Below are positions 48,240 to 61,388 of a stretch of DNA of 64,000 bases, in pieces. Below the pieces are notes generated by a model, which ran no database searches, had not been told where the DNA came from, and was given only the letters and a program-made list of their open reading frames with translations. Position 1 is the stretch's first letter. Each line of letters starts with the position of its first letter. A program made the translations under genes and the position numbers. The DNA is taken from NCBI GenBank assembly GCA_029959085.1, contig JARWIR010000010.1, positions 11,925,001-11,989,000 of the forward strand, given 5' to 3'. The DNA is from Nemophila menziesii (taxonomy: Eukaryota; Streptophyta; Magnoliopsida; Boraginales; Hydrophyllaceae).

Positions 48240-49800
48240 ATCTAGGTGTAGGTATTCCATTATCAGATATGATATGCACAAAACACATCATAAATTAAAG
48301 CGAAACTATAGTACGGAACTTCTAACTATGATAGGAATTAAAATTAAGTAGATAAGTTGTGTGATTTCATGGCTTTAAAATCAGACCAATAATTGTAGGA
48401 TTAATGAAGGTAATTGACTTTTGACCTTGAAGTAGGTAAACGAAAATTGAGTGAATGATTTAAAAAAAAATATACAATATACCATGAAACCCATCTTGTT
48501 TAGTAGATTTCTTACTCACAAGTTGTATCACTGCTTTCTTAACTTCATCGATAATAATAGGTTAAGTTAACCAGTAATCTATATCAACTAATACTACTGA
48601 GGGAATAAGATCAATAATATGATAAAAAGTTCTAGGACCTACCGTGGCTTACAAATCTTTGAAGACATATGAGACAAGCTCCTCATTTTTTAGGTACCAT
48701 CCAATATAGGATGGTAGAATTTTCCAATATCCAATTTTGATTGTTAGATAAATAACTTCATTTGGTTTTCTCTATCTCATTTGATAGAAAAATTTTAGTA
48801 TATATATACTTTCATTGATCCAAAGATCAAGATTTTTAGCACTCCAATATATCTTTTCTTCACCCGTTTTAGTTCAAGTTTTAATAGGCTTAAATGGAAT
48901 TCGTGTCTTACACATAGGTACCTTGATCTTATTGCTTGTAAAGTGTAGTTTACTACCCTTAATAAGGTTGTAAGTACACTCTTATATATTCCATTATAAT
49001 AAAATAAGAATATACAAAGTATTTAAGGAGTTGAATATCCATTACTATCCTATAAATCAAGTAAACATTCAATTTGGTATCTATTGTGATTGAATTGCAA
49101 TAGTTTTCCTTCAATAGTTGTAGATGTAAGAGTAAGGGTAGTATGATCAAATCCTAGTAGGCTTTCATTTAATAATTGAAAAATATCTTAGTCCATGAAG
49201 GGTTAAAGAAGGATCTATCCAACTTTTGGTGTATAAGTTTTGTATCTTCTCTTTTATTCTACTAAGTGAATACCTAGCCCTTCAAAGGTATATCCAGAAA
49301 GTTTGGTTCATTAATGAAATCACTGAACTCTTCTATATTTGATGGTTTTGTATGTTTACCTTTATTTTCATAGGAGGATGTTATGGAATTATAGTTTCCT
49401 ATAAAATATAGTTGTATATTTATTGATTTAGTTTGAGTAACTAATTTGACATAGTTACGAATACTCTATCTATCCTCCATATTAAGAAAAATATTGATGA
49501 ACATAAATTCCTAAGAAATTTACCTATCTATGATATTTTTAAAGTGTGTGAATAACTACAATACATTATTGATGTCTTATTCCACCTTTAAATACACCTT
49601 ATGCTTCTACTTAATCAAATTTTGTTATAAGTATATATTTTAGCTTTCATGATACGTTGTAAAGTTTATTAACATTGGATTTTTTCTTAGAGAGACCGAT
49701 GATAGATTTACTATAAAATTTAAAAATACAACTGATGTTTTGAATTGATAAGAGGAGCTAATTCCTTGATTGATCCAAGATAAGAACCTCATTTGGCTAC
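48240..49800 (-). mobile_element. L1-type LINE relic, truncated
   Basis: On -, a degenerate endonuclease starts MRFLSWINQGISSS near 49797, matching the usual start of plant L1 endonucleases. FSDFINEPNFLDIPLKG and KREDTKLIHQKLDRSFFNPS (about 49180-49330) match the conserved endonuclease core. The linker and the beginning of RT follow, with EVKKAVIQLVSKKSTKQDGF (about 48490-48550). The rest of RT is missing at the border with the second copia element. Many stops. Confidence 0.72.
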
Positions 49801-51114
49801 GTGGTTGTGTTGTGATATAAAATCAAGTGAGGTGGTCTAGTAGAACTACTCTTTTTAAGAGCATTAGTGTATATTTTTATTTATACATTCTTGTGTTGTA
49901 ATCATCCATCAAAACCAAATTTAATATGGATATTTACAAAGTTTGAATAAGGTTTCCATAATACCTTCTTTTGGGAGGGTTTAATTTTTTTATCATTTAT
50001 AGAGATCTTTTACAATCCTTAATGGACAAAAGATTTATTTATATTTTACAAGTCCTTTCATTTATGAAAGTAGTTTTATTTACTTCTTTTTGTTGTCATT
50101 GGAGCAAAGTTCATCCCTAGATGAATAGTATTCTACTAATATGATAAATCTTGGGCTTAAGCTTTCTTCTTTAGTTTTTCAGTAGAGGTGCCATACATTT
50201 ATAATTTTTGTTCTCCATTTAAGAGTATATGGTTTTCTATTATTCAAATTATGGATAAATTAGTAGGGTGAATGTGGTTGAGTACTGAAGTATTTTATAA
50301 GACTAATGATGGTCGTCTAATACTTAACAATTCTTGATTAGGCATTTAAGTCTGCGGTTGATATATATCTAAAGGAGACTAACACTTTAATGGTAACATC
50401 TTAGCTTACATACAGTTTAATATAATCAATATATGTCAAGTTAATAGACTTCTCCTTAAGATGGTAGGTGTTGATTAATTACTTAACGATAGATTTATAT
50501 GTTTGTAAACATGAAATATAATAAAAGTCAAGGGGGTTCATGAATCTACTATATCCGAGTATTATCCTTTAACACCCTTTTCTGGAATATTAGTATTTCC
50601 CCGTTTAAGCAATTTAGCGCTTCCATCAGCAGAAATAGATGTTGTAAATTATCATTAACCACCTCCAAACAATAAATTCTTGCAAGTTCTAATATCTGTC
50701 TAAAAAAATTGAATTAAAATATACATTTTGATCGATAGTCCAATACAATAATAATTATAAATAAATATTTGTGTTAAAACTCGAGTACTAATCTAAATTA
50801 ACATTTAATCAACAAAGTATAAGTTATAGTGGGGTCTGTATTAATATAAATTAAGTATAATACCTAAATTTTGATCTATTTTATCAACTTTTAAAGAATA
50901 TATAATTAATAAATTCAAGCAAAATAAATCATTCAAAACCACCCAATATTTCACAGAAAAAAGATTAACTCATGTGATAATAAAACATCCAATACTTTAG
51001 AATACTTTAGAACAAGACGAGTCATTTATAATGTAATAAAACATCCAAATGGGCAAGAGAGAAAATAATCACAACAAACAATTTGCCAATCTTGGCTTGA
51101 TAAATTAATATGAG
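49801..51114. other. AT-rich stretch downstream of the SPEAR-like gene
   Basis: No gene, RNA or clear repeat recognised. The right end would contain the 3' UTR of the gene at 51115. Confidence 0.4.
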
Positions 51115-52928
51115 CTATAGTGTGAGATCAACTTCGCCTTCTAGGCCATCAGTTTCCCCGTTATTAGGATCTGTAGCTTGAGAAACTGGCACTTGCTCAG
51201 TCAATCCATTAGTGCCTGGCCTTGTTACCTGATCATCATTGTTCTCCTGTATATTGCATAAACATTAAGTAAATGTTCACAACTTAATGAAGCGATACAC
51301 ATAATATAGATACAATTCAACAATTACCTGACCAGAAGGGCCTGAACCGGCCAAAGATTGGTGTGCTGTACTAGGTGCAGGAGAGGCCAATGTGAGAAAA
51401 CCTCTATCACACTGGGCGATGTCATGGCTTAACCTTATAAATTGATAAGTCGGATCAGTATCAGCTTGGGATTCAGTGCTACATGAAGCAGAATAATCTG
51501 ACAAAGAATAGGGGAATTTGCGGAGGAAAGGAGCGGGTGGTGGAACTTCTGGCGAGAAGGGATATGGTCTCTTCAAGCCATACATCTGCATCGCAAGACC
51601 AACCAATCAAGCTAAAATAAGTAACGTATTTCATTTACGTGTGTTATAATTCAGTAAAAAATACAATTACACCAAATTGAGCAAATTAGACTCATACAAA
51701 TGTACTACAGACTAACTATACCTGACGAAAAGTTCCTGAACCGGCCAAAGAGTACTGTGGTGTACTCGCTGCAGGTGGAGCCAATGTGAGAAAATCTTTG
51801 TTGCAATGGGCAATGTCATGCCCATTTTCCGGGACTCCATTTCTCAAGCATGGAGGGCTTCCCCTGTTAAGGGTAGAAAGGAAGTATGGTGGTGGAACTC
51901 GTTGAGAGAAGGGATGTGGTCTGTTCAAGCCATACATCTGCATTACAAGATCAAAAAGTCAAGCTAAAATTACTGAATTCTGAAATGTAGTTTATTTCAA
52001 GTGTGATATAATTCAGTATAGGTTACAGGATTTCCCTAAATCAAGCATATTAGATTCATACATATGGACTACAGACTAACACATATACACACACTTGTTA
52101 GGGGATCGGTTTCGCTCCAAGTAGGGGTGTTAGCTAGGGTTAGGGACGTCTGAAAGATTTTATTATTTTGTGCAGGGGTTATACCAATTGTCGGGCTAGA
52201 ATTTGGGGTTTAAAAAATCCTTTTTTTAATTGATTTGTAAGGGGGTTCAATTACAAGCAAAACTGAGGTGACATGGTTCAAGGTTCCTTAATAAGAATCT
52301 AAATTTTACCAATCATCATTTCTCTAATCAAAACTCAATGAATATTACTGAAGAGAGATATTAAAATTCTACATCGGATGTATCTGGATATATACAAATT
52401 ACAACAAATAAAGTATCTATAAATTATTAAATAATTAAAAAAAATTGAAACGAAAGAAGCAAGAATACTCACAAATGATGAAGATCTGTGCTGCTGAAAT
52501 TGCTTTGATCTTTTCATCCAACTCATGGATGATGAATTCAAGCCACTTGGTTGTCCCATCATCCTTTGAACATCCCCTCGAATATTATACCCACCATTCC
52601 AATATGGTCCATGCTTAAATTGCTGGGCATTCTCCAATTGTTGAGTTTGTCTGAGATTTGGAAACGGTAAAAGAATCTCAATTGAGGCAAGGGGACTAAA
52701 TTGATTGTTAAACATTTGTTCTTGAAAAATTACATTATCTTTCTGTTCCTCTTCTAGCCTAAGTTTCTCTTGTTGAGCAACACTTACATCTCTCACTGAT
52801 ATCTTCTTTTCCTGCACAACATTGGAAGATCTACCACCACCACCGCTTCCTCCACCACCATCACTACCACTACCACTAGCACACCCACCACTGCCACTAG
52901 ACTTTTGGGTACTTTCACCTTGATCCAT
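51115..52928 (-). CDS. SPEAR/TIE1-like (SPOROCYTELESS-related) transcriptional repressor, four exons
   Basis: SPEAR proteins are nuclear adaptors that bind TCP factors and recruit TOPLESS co-repressors through a C-terminal EAR motif. Exons are 52473-52928 (152 codons), 51722-51937 (72), 51328-51585 (86) and 51115-51246 (43 plus stop), all phase 0 with GT-AG borders, giving 353 residues. Residues 8-36 are Ser/Gly-rich; residues 41-63 hold VAQQEKLRLEEEQ, the SPL/SPEAR motif. Exons 2 and 3 each start MYGL(N/K)RP(H/Y)PFS, the family's KRPYPFS block, and end SLAGSG, so they are duplicates. The protein ends in VDLTL, an EAR-like motif. The start at 52928 is preferred over a Met four codons upstream because array copies share MDQGE. 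No lesion seen. Confidence 0.82.
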
Positions 52929-53107
52929 TTTATTTTTCATTATCAAAACACAACTCCCATACAGGTTTATAAAGCAAAATATAAAGGTGTATTTAATATT
53001 TTTCTTAAATATGGTTATTTCTTTACCATATCTAAATGAAGCATTTTTAGAAACCAAAATACAAAAATCAATACCCCCATTAAATTTTATGCCACTAAGA
53101 GAGGCTA

Positions 53108-53115
53108 CTTATATA
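53108..53115 (-). promoter_or_regulatory. Probable TATA box of the SPEAR-like gene
   Basis: TATATAAG on -, about 180 bases upstream of the ATG at 52928. Transcription would start near 53080 and give a leader of roughly 150 bases. In-frame and out-of-frame upstream ATGs exist in that leader. Confidence 0.5.
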
Positions 53116-54079
53116 GAAATACAGCAAAGATTTTAACTTTTCCATTTCTGACATATCAAATAAAAATAAATGTGTTTAATTACTATATTTGGATATAGAA
53201 AATAAAATTGTAGTTAGCTTTTCAATAGGGGATAAGAGAAACAAAGGGGAGGGAAAAGGATCAGATCACATAAATTTGAAAAACAAAATCCTAATAAAAT
53301 AACCATATCATAATATTATCTTTTTTTATTAAGAAAAAATATATTAGAATGTATAAAGTGGTGAACAATTAATTAGAAATACATTACCCTTAGCCTAAGC
53401 CCTGAATGAAAATCGCTTTATAATAACATTCTCTATATTTTTAATTTGCAGCTGCTACTCAACTAGATATTTTTTTTTACTTAGGCGAGCTTTTTTCTTT
53501 TTTACAATTATTCAGATAAAAATATATCATTGTGACTTTTTTATTTTGTCTTTAAAAAAATTTCAACAATGGCTCAATTATAATTTTTCGTCATAGCTAA
53601 AAAAAACTAAAAAAATCACCAAAGACTCTAAATTTGATCCCTAAATATTCTTACTATTGATCCACCACTTTCCACAAACGCCTCCTCTTTCGTTAACGTA
53701 TTTTATCTACTTACCTCCACTCTTTCGGACCCATTTCGACCATCAATTCCTTCAGTTATTTTGTCATATTTTTTTCGTAAAAACTAGTATTTTTCTTTAT
53801 TATAGTTTCTATTATGTTGTTTAGATGGTTAAATTATGTAGTTACATAATATATGTAGTTATATATGATTTTTTATCTATAATATTAGATTTTTTTTGGA
53901 TTATGAAAAAAAGTTGGAGTTTGAAAATGGGAGATTTAATATAGGAGTAAGACTTATGAAATATTATATTGCTTAATCTATGAAATATGAGATTGAATAT
54001 CAATATGATTTACACAATTTATTCATTAAATTATTATAGCTATCAAAATCTTTTAGTTTACGACGCAATCAAGTCCAAA
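53116..54079. other. AT-rich upstream region of the SPEAR-like gene
   Basis: No gene recognised; possible promoter and enhancer DNA of the gene to the left. Confidence 0.4.
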
Positions 54080-55480
54080 TAGAAGTCCATATGGATAAGG
54101 TGTTGATTAAGTCAAGAAACAAGGTTACTCTAGCTTTTGTTAAGGGTGTTAAGAGTTTCGTTGAATTTATATCTTAGCACATGGATATTTCTAATTCAAT
54201 TCAATATCCATGTAACTGATGCACAAATTTACTAGGAAAAATATTCTAGAGGCTAATATGAATATTGAGAAATGGGTTTTAAGCAACATATGAAATTTGG
54301 AATTTGTATGGAGAAATAAACCCGTTCCAATCAAATATTATTCCTAGTTATGTATATGAGGAATGATAAATGTGATAGATGATTTGAGTGGCATTGTTAA
54401 TGAAGCGTATACTAAAATGGTAGACAAGAATATTCCATGATGATACAGTTTTTGGTGGAATTATCCAGATGTGTTGGATGTATCCGATCGAGCATTATTT
54501 GAATAAGTTAAAGGAGTAACTACATAATGTGTAAAAGGCACAAGGTTCAATAGATGAGGGTTATGTTGTGGAAGAGATCTTGACTTTCTCATCACATTAT
54601 ATCAATAAGGGAAAAAAAGTGAAATCATCCTCATAGATATGCGGATCTAGTACCAGAACCAAGAGATATATTGACTTTCGGAAGTTAATGTCACCCAAAC
54701 TTAAAATAGTGTTTCGTTTATCTTCCCCCAAATAGATCACGATAGGATTGTTTGGTGCAATCTACGAACTTATGATGAGATTCAAGTTTACATATAATTT
54801 GTTCTTTTTTACTATGTTCTTTGTCACTTTCTTATTCTATATAATTTTGTAACTCAAATATTTTGTATTCTAGGGACCATAAGTCAGTTATAATTACAGA
54901 TGGACATGTGGATGTGGAAAGAATTCATCAAACTAGATTTTACAATTCGTTATTGATAAATGTATACTATAATTCAAAATCAAAATACTAATAGAGAAAG
55001 TATAACGCAATAGCTTTTCCATTATTAGGTATTTAACATGAAGCTAGCATGCCATCCAGTATTAACCAAATAATTTTGGTGTGTGGCTAAGGGTTCCAAT
55101 TGTACAATTTAGAAATATGATCTATGTGTTATTAATGGGGTGAACTTGGTTTGGCGTTAGAAAGGTGATAAATGTCTCATTGCGGATTACGCGTTTTGTT
55201 GTTTTGGCGAAGGAGTTTCTTGGTATGGTGAATTGGTTAAAGTATTCGAGGTGGACTTCTTAAAAACATATTCGGTAATGGTATTCGAGTGAGAATGCTA
55301 TAACACCAAGAAAGGAAGAATACGGAATGAGCACAGTGTAACCAAAATCGATAATAATTCGTATTGGTACAAAGATGAGTCATAAATTTTAGAAAATCAA
55401 GCAAATAACATGTTATACATTGTTGATCTAGTGGACATTAAGGGATCGCGACGCGCTTTAAAGTGATTTGGAAAGTGAGC
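54080..55480 (+). mobile_element. CACTA (En/Spm) transposase relic
   Basis: At 54091-54171 the frame MDKVLIKSRNKVTLAFVKG with VKSFVEFI, followed by NSIQYPCN.CTN, matches the transposase-associated N-terminal domain of plant CACTA proteins. At 55235-55440 the fragments KVFEVDFLKTYSV, SYWYKDES and ILENQANNMLYIVDLVDIKG match the C-terminal domain that usually reads (F)ILASQAxQVFYVxD. The middle transposase is lost. Stops and frameshifts are frequent; no terminal repeats were found. Confidence 0.68.
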
Positions 55481-55591
55481 GATTGTCATTGTTGGAGTGT
55501 GGATGTTTAGGATTCTGTGTCGATAGTTTATACATTTGAGTCGATACCTTTTGTCAATGATACAACAGACATAGACTGATTTCATATGGAC

Positions 55592-56218
55592 AATTTACTT
55601 ATTTTTTTATTTGATATTATTTAATTAACAATTTTATAAATTGTTTTCTAAGTAGCAGATATAATGATAGAAGATTCATCTAGTTTTAATTATAGGTGTA
55701 TTAGATCAAGAGAAGTTAACTCTTTACTACTTTCAAATTTTTTAAATCATCAACAGAGTTAGATACAAAATCAAAATTCTTAGATCATGGTCTTGCATAA
55801 AGGAAGAATCCCATCATCCTTGACATGACATTGAAGGATGCTAAATGAGAAAAATTTACCAAAATTTTTTTAGGCTAAAGTTGCATGTACTGCTTATTTG
55901 CTAAAGAAATTTGACACAACAAGTAATTTGGAGCAACTACAAACCAACTATCAGTCATAATTGCTAGCATAGTTTATACTCGTGTTCTAGATGAAAAAAA
56001 AAACTTGGTAACCGGGGTGAAAAAATTTATTTTTACTGGTTATAATGAGGATTCAAAAGACAACTATCAGTCATCTTTGTTTTTAGCGAAGAAGAAATTT
56101 AGAGGAGGAATGAAGAAAATTATAGTACATTGGATCAAATTGAAGTAGTAGAAGAAGAAAAAAAAGAAACAAACCATCAAAATCGAGAGTCACCTATCAT
56201 GACACTTGAACAGGTTAA
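55592..56218 (+). repeat. Tail of an array unit left of U7
   Basis: Re-enters the unit consensus at CAATTTACTTATTTTTTTATT, equal to about 42846 in U5. Relative to the unit, the part between offsets of about 465 and 4930 is replaced by block 2. Confidence 0.9.
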
Positions 56219-58177
56219 AAAATCTTAAGACAAAGAAGGTCCATGTAATTCTTCTTCCCTAACAAGAAGAATGCAAAGTGTGGTAGAAATCAACACAAAT
56301 ATTGAAAGTTGAATTTGGTATGTTTCTCTAATGATAATGAGCCATTATAATTTGAAGAAGTTGTGAAAGCAGTATTTTGGAAGAAATAAATGGTTGAAGA
56401 AATTAGTTTAACTAGAAAAAATAATAAAATATTTGAAAATATTTTTCAAAAAGATAACGACCTGTTGGGACAAATGGGTCTATTAAATAAAAAGGACAAT
56501 AAATGAAGAAATTGATCACTATAAGACAAAACTAGTTGTAAAAGAATACAAAAAAATTATGATGTTAATTATGATGAAACTTTTGCCAATGTTACCTCAA
56601 TGGACACTGTGAAAATGTTAATATTGCTTGCAACTTATCATAAACGGAAGTTACTCCAATTAGATGTCAAATCTACATTTTAGAATGGTATAATTGAAAA
56701 TAAGTGTACATGGTTCAACATGAAGGTTTTACTCTAAATGGTAAAAAAAAGTGTATCGATTGAAAAAGGTTTTGTATGGCTTGAAGCAAGCTCCTAAGCG
56801 TGGGATTCTCGCACCGACAATTATTTATTGATAATGGTTTTTTAAATGTCCATTGACCATGCACTTTATTCGAAGGAAGATTCTAAAGGTAAAGTTCAAG
56901 TTGCATGTCTTTACGTCGATGACTTGCGTATTACAGGATGTTGTGAATTTTTTTTTTTGTTCAATTCAAACAAGCCATATTCTAGGAATATAAAATGATA
57001 GACTCTGAACTTATGTAATTTTTCTTGGGTATCAAACTAAATTAACAAGAAGGTACAAAATGGTATGCACAAAACCAGTTGAGAAATTCAAAATAGTAAA
57101 ATACAATCATGTGGAATCTTTGATGTCACCTAGTTTGAAAATGGCATAACAAGATGAAGGAAAATGTGTAAATTTCATACTTTTTAAAATTTAATTAGAA
57201 GTTTTCGGTACCTCACAATCACAAGGCAAAATATTGTTTATTTGGTTACTTTGTTGAGTCATTATGTGGAAGCGTAGGAAGTGTCTCATTGGCTTGTCGA
57301 GAAAAGGATTTTAAGTACATCAAACGTACTGTAAATTTTGGTCTATATAATCTTGATCAAGAAGATGCTATATTTTTTTTTTCTAGTGATAAAGGAGGTG
57401 ATCAATATGAAAGAAAAGGACTAAGTGGGTACGTATTTTTTTTTAGGTTTACTGCATTTATGTGAATTTCAAAGAAATAAAGTGTGGTTGCTATGTCGTC
57501 TTGTGAGGCTAAATATGTTGCATTATCTTCAATAGTTCGTAAAGTAATATGGTTGAGGAAGTTGATAAGATAATTAAATGATGAACAGAAAGATATGATT
57601 ATTATTTATATGGATAAGCGATCGAGTTATCCAAAAATTCGATACAAACAGATTAAGCAAGCATATTGATCATAAGTTTATTTCTTAAGTGATCACATGA
57701 AAGTGAAGACGATAATGTTGGAGTATTGTAGTACTTTGGAGCATGTTGTAGATAATTAAGATTGATGCTCAGTGTGAAGATTATTTTGGTTTGAGGAGGG
57801 GTGTTTAAATGATTAAAAACCAAATAAGTTTAATTTCTTGTGATTCTTAAATATACAGTGTAAATTCATGATTTTGGGAAGAAAAAAAGATCAAATGAAT
57901 ATACAAGACGAATCTTGAAAAACAATGAATTTAGTGTTGTGTCGTGTAATATATCAAGACTATAATTAATTTTTATCAAGTATCTACTAGTATAAATATG
58001 TAGCATTTTATTTGTAATTCATATATAATAAAAGTGAATAAAAGAATATGAGAGAAAAATGAGATAGATTCTCCTTTTGTAAAAGGTGGTAACCTATACA
58101 AGATTTCTTGTAAAATACAAGTATAGTATTTAAGTAATATTGATTGTGTTATAGTTTTCAGTATATTGGGACCAAGA
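55694..58177 (+). mobile_element. Copia relic at the left of U7
   Basis: Integrase piece from 55694, RT with LYVDDLRIT near 56909-56935, LTR 57802-58177. It shares several changes with U8 (for example CATTGACCATGC near 56850), marking U7 and U8 as close relatives. Confidence 0.85.
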
Positions 58178-58228
58178 TTGATTTTGTCTTGAATATGGAT
58201 TTTGGAACCGAATACCATACGAGGGATT

Positions 58229-58432
58229 TAGAACGGAATTGATTGTTAAACATTGGTGCAAGAAAGCTACATTATATTTTTATTCAACGTCTAGCCTAAA
58301 TTTCTCAAGGTGATCAACACCTAAACCTCTATGTGGTATCTATTTTTCTATTATTTGGAAAAATCAACCACCACTATCAATTTAACCACTAGCACAACCA
58401 CTTGAACCCCCACTATTTTCACCTTGATCCAT
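58229..58432 (-). pseudogene. SPEAR-like fragment in U7
   Basis: ATG at 58430-58432. One A is missing in GCAAGAAAGCTAC near 58258 compared with U1-U5, a change shared with U8. Confidence 0.75.
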
Positions 58433-59237
58433 ATCTTTTTTAACTATAAAAAACAACACATACATGGATTTATGGACATTAATTACTCCAAACCCTATCA
58501 CTAGCCTCCTCCAACTTCACCAGAACATCAAAATCGGTTCCAAAATTCATTAAAACGTCATTGAAACTTGATCAAACCTTCACGAAACACACTAGAACAA
58601 AACCAAATCATCATATCAATCCTCCATCAAATCCATTCCATACCACCACAAAACACATATACTTGCATACTATGTGCCTACATCTTAACAATGTCTTTGA
58701 TTGAGGTAATTAGAATAATAAATTAATACTGTTTTTTTATTGGAAAAAGAGAATAATTACATTTCTTTGTTGTCTTAAGAAGAGAACGTTAAAGAAGGGA
58801 ACCCCTAGCCTAAATACTTTGGTATCATCTACATCAACCTTCGGAAGTAATGAGGTTTGCCTTATGTGCTGCAAGCACTGTGTCCTTTAAAAAAGGATAA
58901 ATGCATTGGAAGAGTAAAGGTTAAGCCCTTATTTGCCTTACCTCAGAAGCCAAAAGAATACTTTAGATCATAGTTGAACTAATTGTTAATTTCCATTAGA
59001 GATACTTCAATAAATACCCTTTTTAATGGTGTCTTGGGCAAAGTAAACTCATTGAAAGCCCATTCTTCCCAGATTACACAAATATTTAAAATATAGATGA
59101 CAAAAAATCCAAGCTCTTCATAAAATCAAAGAATTTACTTCATAATGGGCTACCAAAATTTAGAAAAAGCGAAATAATCTTATGCATTAAACAAAATCTA
59201 AATTATGCAAAGTCTGCAATCTATAAATTGTCACAAT

Positions 59238-60891
59238 TCACACGCGAAGGTTATAATACTTGAGAAGCGCCGTCTCCTCAATAGGGACTTTATCCCCGTC
59301 AATGGTCACCCATATACTGAGCTTCCATTCCCTCGTACCTTCCTTTGAGCATGTTCTTCGAAAGCCTGTGGTGTCATCTTGCCTGTTCATACAAAAACAG
59401 TCATTATGCAATTTTTTAAAGTTTTCTAGTCAGAACTTATGTTTGCCTCTGTATAGATAATCATTGAAACTCACCATAAGTTAGAGACACAGAGTTTGAC
59501 ACCATAAAAACACATAATAATCTACCTATTTAAGAACAAACCATTACAAATTGCATACTTGAAAAACAAACTCAATGTCAGTTGCAGAAGATGATTAAAG
59601 ATATTAAGTATTATATTTTTGTACTAAATATATATGGAATTATAAATAGACCAGTTCAAAATTAATACATGAAACGTTCTATTTTTATTCTATGGAAAAT
59701 TTTCATTACTAATAAAATATAACACATAAATATAAAAAATTCTCTCAATTAAAACCCAGATCAAAAAACCCTCCCTCAAAACACGAATAAAATAGCTACA
59801 GAGTTGGAAAGGCCAATTAGCTAGGAGTGAAGTTCTCCTAAGTCATCCAATAATGTTATCTTTCGACTTATTTACTAAACGAGTAATTTGATTAAAGCTA
59901 CCAATGAATGAATTGTTAAACTCATTCACAGTGTACCGGAATAAAGTATAGCCAATGCAATCTATAGAAATCAGATTAAAAAAATGCCAGTATTACCGGC
60001 CACGTATATACTATAATTAACAATTAATTTTCTCTCATGTTTTTTCTTAAGGTGTACTAGATTGAATTCCCAAGTTTAATAATTTCTATACAGTAAGACA
60101 TCTCCAAAATCACGAGACATTGTTTTTCTTCTTGGCAGTTTTAAATGTATGGAAGAATATTCTTTAAGTAGTCTCACAAGATAATTTTTGGATAGTAGAT
60201 ATACCAAGTTTGGTTACTTAACATAACTTTATTTATCATGTGAAAATTCCAGAAGTGAAGTCCATCATTGATACCAAAAGCTAACAATAGTACTATATTG
60301 TAGAAAACTCCTTTAAATGTTCTATTTTATTTTATTTTCAAAAATAAATTTGTGCTCCTTCCAAAATAAAATTATCCTTATCTTATAGCAATAATTTATG
60401 TCATAGTTTTCAATCGCTAAAAAAATAAAATAGAGAACATATATCCAGTCTATTGAGAGACAACGCTTTCACATCTTAATAAGAAAATTAGGGTTCTTTC
60501 AATCTCTTTATGAGTAAGAAGAATACATCCATCAATCTAAAATAATAATTTTGTTGAAGTATTAAAATAAAAAGTACTTACTTTAAACAATATTGTAAGG
60601 ATTTACAAAAAATTTCATATGGACAAGTAAAAATTAAAAACACACCACATGCTTAAAAACGTTTATAAAATATAAATATATAATATTATTTGGAAAATAA
60701 AATTAGATACCTTCTGGACAACCTGGAAAACAATCACATTCGATATCGACAAGGCCATTCGCATAAACTCTCAAATAGCCAACGGTATCTCCAAAACGTT
60801 GACTTGTGCACGCACATATCACCTTTAGGTGATCTTCATAGAGTTTGACGTCATACATATTTTTTAACTCCTCAACGCTAAAAAGTGACAT
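59238..60891 (-). pseudogene. ULT-like exons in U7, frameshift in exon 2
   Basis: Exon 1 (60711-60891) is open and starts MSLFSVEELKNMYDVK; the GCPE block is preceded by Phe instead of Tyr. Exon 2 (59238-59382) has lost one T near 59345, shifting the frame after the AFEEHA block. Confidence 0.8.
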
Positions 60892-61388
60892 CTTTAGGTA
60901 TCTTTAGGTGAGAGAAATTGTAAGACTTAAGATATATCAGAAAAATGAAAGATGATGAATGACTTATAGCCTGTTTTATACTGTTTTTTCAGTCAAAAGA
61001 ACATTTAAATTAATTATCGCTTTTTAGAAAAATATATATTTAAAATTATTTTTTGTTTGATATCCAACATTACTTCTTTTCTAAAAACTGATTATTTTTA
61101 GAAATAGTAAATTATTCGGGTCTTTAAAGTAAAAAATATTTTATTTGTTTAAATTTTGAAATACTTCTGAAAAAAGAATGGCGCCTATTCACCTAAAGAC
61201 TACATATTCATCATTTAAGGAAAAGAATATTAATCATAAGTGCAAAAATCTGGTCAAAGAAAAAAAATCTTTTTTATCTATTTTCAATTTACTTATTTTT
61301 TATTTGATATTATTTAATTAACAATTTTATAAATTGTTTTCGAAGTAGCAGATATTATTGATAGAAGATTCATATAGTTTTAATTATA

